Below are positions 36,476-44,564 of a stretch of 64,000 nucleotides of DNA, piece after piece (position 1 is the first letter of the stretch; each line of letters starts with the position of its first letter). Location: positions 434,001 through 498,000 of the forward strand of contig NZ_JAAGXA010000001.1 in assembly GCF_010686755.1 (NCBI RefSeq). Reading direction: 5' to 3'. A model generated the notes under the pieces. That model saw only the letters and a list, made by a program, of their open reading frames with translations, made no database searches and was not told where the DNA came from. The stretch is from Nocardioides zeae. GTDB lineage: Bacteria; Actinomycetota; Actinomycetes; Propionibacteriales; Nocardioidaceae. The translations under genes and the position numbers were made by a program.

Positions 36476-37162
36476 ATGGCGGGAGACACGGACGCGGCAC
36501 GCGAGTGGCGCGAGGCCTACGAGCGGGTGAGCGGGCTGGTCGCCACGACGCAGCTGCGTGACCCCGGCGCGCTCGAGCGCGCGGTGCCGGCGACCCCGGA
36601 CTGGCGGGCACGCGACCTCGTGGCGCACATGATCGGGGTCGGCAGCGACACCCTGCGCGACGCCGTCGACGACGACCTCGGCGAGGAGTGGACGCAGCGC
36701 CACGTGGAGGCGCGGCGCGACCGCACGGTGCCGGAGCTGCTCGAGGAGTGGAGCGAGCTGGCCCCGCGGATCGAGGAGCACGTCGCGACCACCGACCCGG
36801 CGCCGCTGGGCGACGTCGTCATCCACGAGCAGGACCTCCGGAGCGCTCTCGGCACGCCCGGCGGCCGCGCCTCGGGCGGCCTGGCGATGGTGCGCGAGCA
36901 GATGGCCGACACCTTCGGCGAGGGGCTGGGCGAGCGCGGTCCGGTGCGGCTGGAGGCGACGGACGAGGACTGGACCTGGCAGTCGGCGGACGGCGACCCC
37001 GCCGTCGTCCTGCGTGCGTCGGGCTTCGACCTCGCACGCGCGGTGACGTCGCGTCGCACCGAGGAGCAGCTGCGCTCCTACGTCGCGGCGGGCGACCTCG
37101 GCCCGTTCCTCGACGACTTCGCCGGGCTCGGCCCGCTGCCGACCCAGGCCCTGCCCGAGTGA
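36476..37162 (+). CDS. Maleylpyruvate isomerase-like (MDMPI/DinB) protein, probable mycothiol-dependent enzyme
   Basis: A 228-residue member of the mycothiol-dependent maleylpyruvate isomerase family. The four-helix DinB-like N-terminal domain has TPDWRARDLVAHMIG (about 40-54), whose histidine is a metal ligand, and VVIHEQDLRSALG with the other expected ligands. A C-terminal SCP2-like region follows. It may be a mycothiol S-transferase. Coupling to the mycothione reductase gene by a GTGA overlap is strong contextual support for a mycothiol link. Confidence 0.85.
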   Translation: MAGDTDAAREWREAYERVSGLVATTQLRDPGALERAVPATPDWRARDLVAHMIGVGSDTLRDAVDDDLGEEWTQRHVEARRDRTVPELLEEWSELAPRIEEHVATTDPAPLGDVVIHEQDLRSALGTPGGRASGGLAMVREQMADTFGEGLGERGPVRLEATDEDWTWQSADGDPAVVLRASGFDLARAVTSRRTEEQLRSYVAAGDLGPFLDDFAGLGPLPTQALPE

Positions 37163-38580
37163 CCGAGCACTACGACGTCGTCGTCCTCGGGGCCGGCTCC
37201 GGCAACACCGTGATCGACGACCGCTTCGCGCACCTGCGCGTCGCCATCGTCGAGCGCGGGCCCTTCGGCGGCACCTGCGTCAACCGGGGCTGCATCCCGT
37301 CGAAGATGTACGTGCACGCCGCCGACCTGCTGACCGGCGCCGCGCGGGGGCCCGCCCTCGGCGTACGCACGGCAGCGTCGGCCGCCGACCAGGCGGCCTG
37401 GGCTCGGCTCCGCGACCGCGTCACGTCGCGGATCGACGCGGTGGCGCGGAGCGGCGAGGACTACCGGCGGGGTCTCGACTTCGTCGACGTCCTGCGGGGG
37501 ACGGGGCGCTTCACCGGCCCCGGCGCGCTCGAGGTCGAGGACGCCGACGGCGGCATCACCCCGATCACGGCGGATGAGGTCGTGATCGCGACCGGGAGCC
37601 GTCCGGTGGTGCCCGACCTGCCGGGCCTGCACGACGTCCCCCACGTCACCAGCGACTCCGTGATGCGGCTCGACGAGCTCCCGCGGCGGATGGTGGTGAT
37701 CGGCGGCGGGTACGTCGGCTGCGAGCTCGCCCACGTCTTCGCCGCGCTCGGGGTGGAGGTCGTGCAGGTCGAGAGCGAGGACGTGCTGCTGTCCGCGCAG
37801 GACGCCGACGTCGCCGACGTGGTGACGCGTGCATCCCGCGACCGCTGGGACGTGCGCACCGGGGCGCGGCTCGAGCGCGCGGAGCTGCTGGACGACGGGT
37901 CCGCGCGCCTCGAGCTCGACGACGGGTCCCACGTGGAGACCGACCTCGTGCTCGTCGCCATCGGCCGGCAGACCAACGCCGACCTCCTCGACCTCGACCG
38001 CGCCGGGGTGCCCGTGGACGACGACGGCCTCGTCGTCGTGGACGAGCACCAGCGCGCGGCCGACGGCGTCTGGGCGCTCGGCGACGCGAGCAGCTCCCCG
38101 CCGCTCAAGCACGTCGCCAACCAGGACGCACGGGTCGTGCAGCACAACCTGCTCCACCCCGACGACCTGGTGGCCAGCGACCACCGGCACGTGCCCCAGG
38201 CCGTCTTCACGGAGCCGCAGGTCGCAGCCGTCGGGCTCACCGAGGCGGCCGCCCGCGAGCAGGGGATCGACGTCGCGGTCGGGCGCAAGGACGTCGCGGA
38301 CACCGCCTACGGCTGGGCGTTGCAGAGCGGTCCGGACGACGACGACCCGGCCGGCCCCGGCGGCTTCGCGAAGGTGCTCGTCGACCGCCGGACCGGGCTG
38401 CTCGTCGGGGCGCACGTCGTGGGGCCGATGGCGGCGACGTTGATCCAGCCGCTCGTGCAGGCCATCAGCAGCGACGTACCGGTGCGGGGGCTGGCGCGGG
38501 GGCAGTACTGGATCCACCCCGCGCCGACCGAGCTCGTCGAGGGCGCGTTGCTCGCGGTGGAGGAGGCGCTGGGGGGCTGA
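37159..38580 (+). CDS. mtr: Mycothione reductase
   Basis: A 473-residue flavoprotein that reduces mycothiol disulfide with NADPH. Dinucleotide-binding GAGSGN at the N-terminus, the redox-active disulfide GGTCVNRGCIPSKM (about 38-51), the NADPH Rossmann motif VIGGGYVGCELAHV, the FAD motif GVWALGDASS and the C-terminal HPAPTELVEGAL with the catalytic His-Glu pair are all present. The GSGN variant near the N-terminus separates it from lipoamide dehydrogenase and fits mycothione reductase. Start is GTG overlapping the preceding gene. Confidence 0.93.
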   Translation: MTEHYDVVVLGAGSGNTVIDDRFAHLRVAIVERGPFGGTCVNRGCIPSKMYVHAADLLTGAARGPALGVRTAASAADQAAWARLRDRVTSRIDAVARSGEDYRRGLDFVDVLRGTGRFTGPGALEVEDADGGITPITADEVVIATGSRPVVPDLPGLHDVPHVTSDSVMRLDELPRRMVVIGGGYVGCELAHVFAALGVEVVQVESEDVLLSAQDADVADVVTRASRDRWDVRTGARLERAELLDDGSARLELDDGSHVETDLVLVAIGRQTNADLLDLDRAGVPVDDDGLVVVDEHQRAADGVWALGDASSSPPLKHVANQDARVVQHNLLHPDDLVASDHRHVPQAVFTEPQVAAVGLTEAAAREQGIDVAVGRKDVADTAYGWALQSGPDDDDPAGPGGFAKVLVDRRTGLLVGAHVVGPMAATLIQPLVQAISSDVPVRGLARGQYWIHPAPTELVEGALLAVEEALGG

Positions 38581-38608
38581 CACTTTCCCCGGTCGACCGG
38601 GGAACACG

Positions 38609-38642
38609 CCGCTTTGACCATCAATCTTGATGGTCACAGCGG
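38609..38642. promoter_or_regulatory. 34-bp near-perfect palindrome after mtr
   Basis: The core TGACCATCAA-TC-TTGATGGTCA (38615-38636) is a perfect 10-2-10 palindrome, extended by CCGCT and AGCGG after one mismatch on each side. It is unusually AT-rich for the region. It lies 29 bp after the mtr stop and just before the next gene, so it may be an operator (the ATCAA/TTGAT arms resemble ArsR-family sites) or a terminator stem without a T tract. Confidence 0.6.
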
Positions 38643-38668
38643 TCGGTTCGGTGCAGGCTGACCCGTCA

Positions 38669-39061
38669 ATGGGACGAGATCGCGGGGAGACGTTCGCGCA
38701 GATCGTCGCGCGCACGCTGGCCGAACCTCCTCGGCCCGAGCCGGAGGGCCCGTCGACGCCACGGCTGCCCGACGGGCGTCGGCTCGACGAGGTGCGGTCG
38801 GGGCTGACGCCCGGCGAGGCGCGCGAGCTCGTCGCCGGCGGGGCGCTCCTCGCGTTCGAGGGCTGCGGCTGCGGTGGGGGACCGGGCTGCGAGCCGCGGT
38901 GGTACGACGCGGCCGAGCGCCGTCGCGCGGCACGCCTCCTCCCGCGGATCCGCGCCCGGAGCCACCCGGGCTGGATCGACCTCTGGAGCCCGGTCGACGA
39001 TGCGACGACGCACGTGGTCTACGTGCACGGCGAGGTGCTCTGGGGCGACCTGATGTGGTGA
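38669..39061 (+). CDS. Hypothetical protein with CxC / Cys-rich motif
   Basis: A 130-residue protein I do not recognise. It has a charged N-terminus, a Pro-rich stretch, and a compact EGCGCGGGPGCEPRWYD motif near residue 72 that could bind metal, followed by RRAARLLPRIRARSHPGWIDLW and a hydrophobic end (THVVYVHGEVLWGDLMW). I prefer the ATG at 38669: the alternative ATG at 38630 lies inside the upstream palindrome. Neither has a convincing ribosome site, so the start is uncertain by 13 residues. Confidence 0.6.
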   Translation: MGRDRGETFAQIVARTLAEPPRPEPEGPSTPRLPDGRRLDEVRSGLTPGEARELVAGGALLAFEGCGCGGGPGCEPRWYDAAERRRAARLLPRIRARSHPGWIDLWSPVDDATTHVVYVHGEVLWGDLMW

Positions 39062-39087
39062 GCGCCGCCCCTCTAGGCTCACCGCTC

Positions 39088-39411
39088 GTGACCAGCGACG
39101 ACGCGACCTACGCGAACGTGACCCTCGACCCGCGCGCCAACGTCTACTTCGACGGCGGCTGCGTGAGCCACACCTTCCACCTGGCCGACGGGACGCGGAA
39201 GTCCGCCGGCGTCATCTTCCCGGGCACCTTCGAGTTCGGGACGGGCGAGCCGGAGGTCATGGACCTCAACGCGGGCCGCTGCCGGGTGCTGCTCCCCGGC
39301 GCCGACGCGTGGGTCGAGCACGCCGCGGGTGGGTCGTTCGCGGTGCCCGGCGACGCGTCGTTCTCGATCGAGGTGCTGGAGACGCTCGGCTACGTCTGCC
39401 ACTACGGCTGA
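39088..39411 (+). CDS. ppnP: Pyrimidine/purine nucleoside phosphorylase PpnP
   Basis: A 107-residue one-domain cupin of the PpnP (DUF1255) family, which phosphorolyses diverse nucleosides to base and ribose-1-phosphate. Conserved blocks: NVYFDGGCVSHTFHLADG near 20-37, KSAGVIFPGTFEFGTG and EVMDLNAGRCRVLLPG. The ending FAVPGDASFSIEV matches the family's C-terminal strand. Start is a GTG with TAGGCT eight bases upstream, so translation from a leaderless mRNA is likely. Confidence 0.92.
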   Translation: MTSDDATYANVTLDPRANVYFDGGCVSHTFHLADGTRKSAGVIFPGTFEFGTGEPEVMDLNAGRCRVLLPGADAWVEHAAGGSFAVPGDASFSIEVLETLGYVCHYG

Positions 39412-39486
39412 GCCGGGCACGAATGGCTAGTCCCGAGGCCTCGTAAATCGGGTGACCGGGCGCTCCCCGCGCCGTACGGTCGGTCC

Positions 39487-40479
39487 ATGGCCCCCGACAC
39501 CGCTGCCCTGCACACCGCTGCGCTGGACTCCGGGTTCACCGGCGCGATCCGCGTCGACCGTGGGGACGTGGTGCTGCTCGACCGGGCCTACGGGCTCGCC
39601 GACCGCGCCCACGGGGTGGCGGCCACCACCGGGCACCGGTACGGCGTGGCCAGCGTCGCGAAGGGCGTCACGGCCCTCGCCGTCGCCAGCCTCGTGGAGG
39701 AGGGGCGGCTGGGGTGGGACGACCCGGTGCGCCCGGTGCTGGGTGACGACCTCCCCCTCGTCGACGACGCCGTCACCGTCGACCACCTGCTGAGCCACCG
39801 CTCCGGCATCGGCGACTACATCGACGAGGCGGCGGGCGGCGAGATCACCGACCACGTGCTCACCCGCCCGGTCCACGAGCTCGACGACACGGAGGCGTTC
39901 CTGCCGGAGCTCGACGGCCGACCCCAGGTCTCCGTCCCGGGCGCGACGTTCGCCTACAACAACTCCGGCTACGTGCTCCTCGCGCTCGTGGCGCAGCGTG
40001 TCAGCGGCGTCGCGTTCACCGAGCTGGTGCGCGAGCGGGTGCTCGAGCCCGCCGGCATGACGCGCAGCGGATACCCGCGCACCGACGAGCTGCCGGGCGA
40101 CGTCGCCCGCGGCTACCTCGCCGAGGACGGGCTCCGCACCAACGTGCTCCACCTGCCCGTGCGGGGCAGCGGCGACGGCGGGCTCGTGACCACCACCGCC
40201 GACCTCACCCGCTTCTGGCGAGCCCTGCGGGCCAACCGCATCGTCAGCGAGCCGACCGTGCGGCGCCTGGTGGAGCCGACGGCGGACGTCCCCGACGAGC
40301 AGATGCGCTACGCACGGGGCTTCTGGCTGGCCCAGGACTCCGGCACGGTGGTGCTGGAGGGGTACGACGCGGGTGTCTCCGCCCGCACGAGCCACGACCC
40401 CGACGGTGACGTCGTCGTGACGGTCGTGGCCACGACGGCGGAGGGCGCGTGGCCCGTGCTGGAGGCGCTGGCCGACTGA
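39487..40479 (+). CDS. Serine hydrolase, beta-lactamase class C/AmpC-like
   Basis: A 330-residue penicillin-binding-protein-like serine hydrolase. The SxxK nucleophile motif is SVAK in YGVASVAKGVTALA (about 53-66), LLSHRSGIGDY is the typical following block, and YNNSGYVLLALVA gives the Tyr-x-Asn motif. The third motif is not obvious (perhaps within TSHDPDG). No signal peptide, so a periplasmic beta-lactamase role is unlikely; esterase or D-peptidase activity is possible. TACGGT six bases before the ATG suggests a leaderless mRNA. Confidence 0.88.
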   Translation: MAPDTAALHTAALDSGFTGAIRVDRGDVVLLDRAYGLADRAHGVAATTGHRYGVASVAKGVTALAVASLVEEGRLGWDDPVRPVLGDDLPLVDDAVTVDHLLSHRSGIGDYIDEAAGGEITDHVLTRPVHELDDTEAFLPELDGRPQVSVPGATFAYNNSGYVLLALVAQRVSGVAFTELVRERVLEPAGMTRSGYPRTDELPGDVARGYLAEDGLRTNVLHLPVRGSGDGGLVTTTADLTRFWRALRANRIVSEPTVRRLVEPTADVPDEQMRYARGFWLAQDSGTVVLEGYDAGVSARTSHDPDGDVVVTVVATTAEGAWPVLEALAD

Positions 40480-40560
40480 CGGGCGACGGCGCCGGTCGGC
40501 CACGGCCGGACGGGGTACCGGCTCCCGACGTGGTCGCGGGGGAGAGCGGAGGATCCGGAG

Positions 40561-41499
40561 ATGGTCGAGGTGCTGAACGTCGTCGGCGTGCCGACGAGCG
40601 CGGGGGCCTACGCCCCGGGCCAGGAGCGGGCGCCACGCGTGTTCCGCGAGCACGGCCTGGTGGAGGCGCTGGCGTCCACGGGGTGGTGGGTGCGGGACCG
40701 CGGCGACGTCCACGGGGTGCGGTGGCGGCCGGACCCCGGTCGCCCGGAGGCCATGAACGTCCCCGACGTCGTCGAGGTCGCCCGGTCCGCGGCCCGGCGC
40801 GTCGGCCAGCTGCTGGACGTGGGGGAGCACGTGCTGGTGCTCGGGGGCGACTGCTCCATCGAGGTGGGCGTGGTGGCCGGCGCGCTCGCCTCGGGCGCAT
40901 CGGTCGGCCTGGTGTACATCGACCTCGACGCCGACCTCAAGGTGCCGGCGACGGGCGAGGGCGCCCTGGACTGGATGGGGGTCGCGCACCTCCTCGACGT
41001 CCCGGGAGCGGACCCCGCGGTGGCCGACCTGGGCCCGCGGCGTCCCCTCCTGACCGGCAGCGACGTGCTGCTGCTCGGCCAGGGCAACATCACCGACTCC
41101 GAGGCGGACATCGTGCGGCAGCGGGGGATCGAGGTGATCCCGCTCGCGGAGGTGCACGCCGACCCGGTGGCCGCAGCGGACAAGGCCGTCGCCTGGGCCG
41201 CACAGCACGACCGGTTGCTCGTGCACGTGGACGTCGACGTGCTCCGGTGGGTCGACTTCCCGATCGCCGAGAACAGCCGCCGCGCCGACGGGCTCACGCT
41301 CGACGAGCTCGGCGCCGTCCTGGGACGTCTCGTCAGCGCCCCCGCCTGGAGGGCGTTGACGGTCTGCGAGGTGAACCCCGACCACGCGCCCGACGAGACG
41401 GAGTCGTTCGCGAGGCTCAACCGGATGCTGGCCGAGGCGTTCAGCCGGTGCCCCGCGGCCGGATCGCACGGACACCGGGGGTCGAGCGGCCTACCCTGA
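40561..41499 (+). CDS. Arginase/agmatinase-family protein with altered metal ligands
   Basis: A 312-residue ureohydrolase-fold protein. The family layout is clear (NVVGVPTSAGAYAPGQERAPR, VLVLGGDCSIEVGVV, VGLVYIDLDADLKVP, LVHVDVDVLRW) but the manganese ligands differ from arginase: GGDHS reads GGDCS, DAHxD reads DLDAD, and DxDxxDP lacks its proline. It may use another metal or act on a different guanidino or amide substrate. The ATG follows GGAGGATCCGGAG. It is followed within five bases by a DUF2200 gene. Confidence 0.82.
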   Translation: MVEVLNVVGVPTSAGAYAPGQERAPRVFREHGLVEALASTGWWVRDRGDVHGVRWRPDPGRPEAMNVPDVVEVARSAARRVGQLLDVGEHVLVLGGDCSIEVGVVAGALASGASVGLVYIDLDADLKVPATGEGALDWMGVAHLLDVPGADPAVADLGPRRPLLTGSDVLLLGQGNITDSEADIVRQRGIEVIPLAEVHADPVAAADKAVAWAAQHDRLLVHVDVDVLRWVDFPIAENSRRADGLTLDELGAVLGRLVSAPAWRALTVCEVNPDHAPDETESFARLNRMLAEAFSRCPAAGSHGHRGSSGLP

Positions 41500-41503
41500 C
41501 GGC

Positions 41504-41845
41504 GTGCACCGCATCTTCACCACCGCCGTGGCGGACGTCTACCCGCACTACGTCGCCAAGGTCGAGCGCAAGGGCCGCACGCGTGCGGAGCTCGACGAGG
41601 TCATCGGCTGGCTCACCGGGTTCGACGACGCGGCGCTGCAGCGCCACCTCGAGGAGCGCACGACCTTCGCCGACTTCTTCGGCGCAGCCCACCTGAACCC
41701 CGGTACGGCGCTGATCACGGGCTCGGTCTGCGGGGTGAAGGTGCAGGAGGTGGAGGACCCGCTCATGCGCCAGGTCCGCTACCTGGACAAGCTGGTCGAC
41801 GAGCTGGCCAAGGGGCGACCGATGGCGAAGGTGCTGCGCGCCTGA
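41504..41845 (+). CDS. DUF2200 family protein
   Basis: A 113-residue protein of the DUF2200 family, function unknown. Typical blocks: HRIFTTAVADVYPHYVAKVERKGRTRAELDEVIGWLTGF (split) at the start, FADFFGAAHLNPG near 50, and the closing QVRYLDKLVDELAKGRPMAKVL. No membrane segment. The GTG start has TACCCT six bases upstream, inside the end of the arginase-like gene, so it may have its own leaderless promoter. Confidence 0.88.
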   Translation: MHRIFTTAVADVYPHYVAKVERKGRTRAELDEVIGWLTGFDDAALQRHLEERTTFADFFGAAHLNPGTALITGSVCGVKVQEVEDPLMRQVRYLDKLVDELAKGRPMAKVLRA

Positions 41846-41858
41846 TCGTGGGCGGACC

Positions 41859-42749
41859 TCATCCCACCGGCACGTGGCGCCCCAGGAACTCCAGGTAGTC
41901 CTCGACCGCCCGGTCGAACGGTGCGCCGAGGTACACGTCGAAGTGACCGACCGGGTAGGACGTCAGCTCGACGTGCGGGGAGCGACGGAGCTGGCGCCGC
42001 GCCGTACGGGCGGGTGCGACGGTGTCGTGCTCGCAGAGGGTGACGAGCGTCGGGCACTGGATGCGCCGCGCGCGGCGGCCCGGGGCGTAGAGGAACACGT
42101 CGATCGCCGAGCGGGCCGTCAGGCGGTTCTCGTGGTCGGGCGCTCCGGCGGAGATGGCCTCGACGCCCGGCAGGGCGTCGGCGCTCGACATGAACGCGGG
42201 GGTGCCGGCCGGTGCCGCGGCGGGCAGGTAGCGCGGGCTCGCGCCCCGGCGTCCTCGCACCCAGTCGCGGACCGCGGCGACCGTGACGCGGGCACTCGTG
42301 CGGGTGTCGACGGCGAGCGAGGAGGCGATGCCGTCGGTGAAGGGGCACTGCGCGACCGCGGCCGTGATCCGGGGGTCCCGGGCCGCCAGCGTCAGCGCGT
42401 GCCCGCCGCCGAAGCTCGTGCCCCACACGACGACGCGGTCCGGGTCGACCCCCGGGAGGGTGCGGGCGTGGGTGATCGCCGCGTCCCAGTCGGCGAGCTG
42501 CCGACGCACCGACAGCAGCTGGCGGGGCTCGCCCGTGCTGCCGCCGAAGTGGCGGTAGTCGAAGACGAGGCAGGCGTAGCCGGCGGCGGCGAAGCGCTCG
42601 GCGTAGGGCTCGAGCCCCATCGTGCGGGTGCCGCCGAGGCCGTGGGCCATGACGATCACCGGCACCGGGGCGTGCTCGGCGGCCCCGGGGTAGAACCACG
42701 CGGCGCAGGTCTCGCCCTCGACGGCGAACTCGATGTCGGCTCGGGTCAC
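41859..42749 (-). CDS. Alpha/beta hydrolase (dienelactone-hydrolase-like/peptidase S15-like)
   Basis: A 296-residue alpha/beta hydrolase with an oxyanion block PVIVMAHGLGGTRTMGL (about 30-46), cap helix YAERFAAAGYACLVFDYRHFGGS, nucleophile elbow VVWGTSFGGGHAL, an acid in LVTLCEHDTVAP and a catalytic histidine in YPVGHFDVY. I choose the GTG at 42749 over an upstream ATG because it follows GAGGAG by seven bases. Substrate unknown. Its promoter faces the leaderless DinB gene. Confidence 0.87.
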   Translation of the reverse strand: MTRADIEFAVEGETCAAWFYPGAAEHAPVPVIVMAHGLGGTRTMGLEPYAERFAAAGYACLVFDYRHFGGSTGEPRQLLSVRRQLADWDAAITHARTLPGVDPDRVVVWGTSFGGGHALTLAARDPRITAAVAQCPFTDGIASSLAVDTRTSARVTVAAVRDWVRGRRGASPRYLPAAAPAGTPAFMSSADALPGVEAISAGAPDHENRLTARSAIDVFLYAPGRRARRIQCPTLVTLCEHDTVAPARTARRQLRRSPHVELTSYPVGHFDVYLGAPFDRAVEDYLEFLGRHVPVG

Positions 42750-42837
42750 GGTGGTCTCCTCGCAGTACTCGTGTTGACACGCATTCAACAGCCGTCCGGG
42801 GTGTCGGCGCGCCCCCCGATCGGTCTAGGTTCGCGGG

Positions 42838-43425
42838 GTGGACGACCTCAAGCACGTGCTCCAGCGCTACCTCGACCGCGAGCGCCGCGCGCTCCTGTGG
42901 AAGCTCGACGGGCTCAGCGAGCGCGACCAGCGCTGGCCGGCGACCAGCACCGGCACCAACCTGCTCGGGCTGGTCAAGCACGTCGCGTTCACGCAGGCGG
43001 GCTACCTCGGTGACGTCTTCGGACGCCCGTTGCCCGACAAGCCGGCGTGGATGGTCGAGGCGGACGCGGACGACTCGGAGGCCAACCTCGACATGTGGGC
43101 CTCCTCCGAGGAGACGCCCGCGAAGATCGTCGCGCTCTACGAGCGGGTCAACGCCCACGCGGACGCCACGATCGCGGCGCTCGACCTGGAGACGGTCGGG
43201 CACGTGCCGTGGTGGGGCCCGTCCGGGGACACCACCCTGCAGCGCGTGCTCGTGCACCTGGTCGCCGAGGTCGCCCGGCACGCCGGCCACGCCGACATCC
43301 TGCGCGAGACGCTCGACGGCGGCCGGGGCCTCGTCGACGGCAACCCCAACCTGCCGGACGAGGACGAGGAGTGGTGGGAGCGGTACGTCGCCCGCCTGCG
43401 CACCGTCGCGGAGGCTGCGGGCTGA
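42838..43425 (+). CDS. DinB family protein (DUF664)
   Basis: A 195-residue DinB/YfiT-like four-helix bundle, probably a mycothiol- or bacillithiol-type thiol transferase. Metal-ligand histidines are expected in LGLVKHVAFTQAGYL (about 42-56) and in VHLVAEVARHAGHADILRE (about 139-157). A tryptophan-rich end (EDEEWWERYV) is typical. TAGGTT six bases before the GTG start indicates a leaderless message. It stands alone rather than in an operon. Confidence 0.88.
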   Translation: MDDLKHVLQRYLDRERRALLWKLDGLSERDQRWPATSTGTNLLGLVKHVAFTQAGYLGDVFGRPLPDKPAWMVEADADDSEANLDMWASSEETPAKIVALYERVNAHADATIAALDLETVGHVPWWGPSGDTTLQRVLVHLVAEVARHAGHADILRETLDGGRGLVDGNPNLPDEDEEWWERYVARLRTVAEAAG

Positions 43426-43501
43426 CGCCTGGCTCCCGCGGCCCTGGGGCCCTGTGGATGACGCCGGCGGCGAGCGGCGCGATCGGTCCAGACTGGCCGG
43501 C

Positions 43502-43930
43502 ATGCGAAGCATCGACGAGACGTTCATCCGCTCCACCGACGACCTCGCCGCCTTCTGGCGCGACATCAAGGGTGGCCTCGGCTGGAGCGCGCCGCAGCTG
43601 TGGGCGGCCCACATCGCCGCCGACGGCTCGGTGAGCCCGGCCCTGATGCACCTGTACGACGAGGACCATGCCGACGCGCCGCCGCCGGAGCTGCTCGACG
43701 GCTTCGTGCAGCTGCACACGGAGGTGCTGGCGACCTCCTTCCCGGGCGGGTCGCTGGCGGTCCTGAAGGCCCGTCCGGGAGGGCCGTCCTTCACGCGGGC
43801 CGACCGGGCGTGGTGCCAGGGGCTGCAGCGCGCGCTGCTCGACGCGCCGTTCGCGTCGTACCCGGTGTTCTTCGCCAGCGACGCCGGCGTGGGCATCGTG
43901 CCGCCGGACGAGCTGGTGGCGGCGGCCTGA
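43502..43930 (+). CDS. Hypothetical protein, 142 residues
   Basis: An acidic soluble protein I cannot place in a family. It begins MRSIDETFIRSTDDLAAFW, contains SAPQLWAAHIAADGSVSPALMHLYDEDHADAPP and ends in VFFASDAGVGIVPPDELV. No cysteine pairs, membrane segment or signal peptide. Composition and codon use match its neighbours, so it is very likely a real gene. There is no Shine-Dalgarno; a weak CAGACT lies seven bases before the ATG. Confidence 0.72.
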   Translation: MRSIDETFIRSTDDLAAFWRDIKGGLGWSAPQLWAAHIAADGSVSPALMHLYDEDHADAPPPELLDGFVQLHTEVLATSFPGGSLAVLKARPGGPSFTRADRAWCQGLQRALLDAPFASYPVFFASDAGVGIVPPDELVAAA

Positions 43931-43932
43931 GG

Positions 43933-44469
43933 TCAGCGGGGGAGCTCGAGGTCGGCGAGCACGTCGGCCACCTCGACCGCCGGGGCGAACGGGCCGGGCA
44001 TGCGGAAGACGCGGATGCCGCCGGGCAGCTCGGCGTCCTGGTAGCCGGGCCGCCCCTCGCGGCCGAGCAACGCCTTCACGGGGAGACGGGTCAGGCAGAC
44101 GACGAGGGGCACGGCACGCTCGGTCAGCTGGGCCAGCAGCCGCTCGCGGCCGTCGGCGACCTCGTCGGGCGTCACGGCGGCGCCGCTCGCCGGCCGGCGC
44201 ACGACGTTGGCGAACCCGACCCCGGCGGCCAGCGCGCCGGGCTCGAAAAAGGTCCCGTCGGTGGGGGCCGGGAGGAGGCCGGTCGACGCGAGACGGTGCA
44301 GCTGGCGCTGGCCGACCTGACCCTGGAAGTAGTGGCCGGCCTCGACGCTGCACGGCACGGGGTGCAGCCCGACGACCATGGCCCGCGGCCGGTCGGGCCA
44401 GAGGTCCGCGAGGGTCAGCACCGTGGTGCCCCGCCAGTCGACGGTCGTGCGGTGGTCGTCGGCGCCCAT
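43933..44469 (-). CDS. Mug/TDG-like uracil-DNA glycosylase family protein with Asn-to-His change
   Basis: A 178-residue protein of the mismatch-specific uracil/thymine-DNA glycosylase family, removing damaged bases in repair. Family context is seen in AMVVGLHPVPCSVEAGHYFQG (about 30-50, two blocks), FANVVRRPASGAAVTPDEVADGRERLL and the closing VFRMPGPFAPAV. The catalytic asparagine of the G-(I/L)-N-P motif is replaced by histidine (GLHP), so chemistry may differ, as in some other UDG families. It converges with the hypothetical gene, two bases apart. Confidence 0.78.
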   Translation of the reverse strand: MGADDHRTTVDWRGTTVLTLADLWPDRPRAMVVGLHPVPCSVEAGHYFQGQVGQRQLHRLASTGLLPAPTDGTFFEPGALAAGVGFANVVRRPASGAAVTPDEVADGRERLLAQLTERAVPLVVCLTRLPVKALLGREGRPGYQDAELPGGIRVFRMPGPFAPAVEVADVLADLELPR

Positions 44470-44564
44470 GGGCCCAGTGTCGGGCCGGGCCCAACTGCGT
44501 TCGCCTGCTTGGGTGTGCGGCCTACCGTGGGGCAGGGCCGCCGGACGCCCGGGAGGGCGGACCC

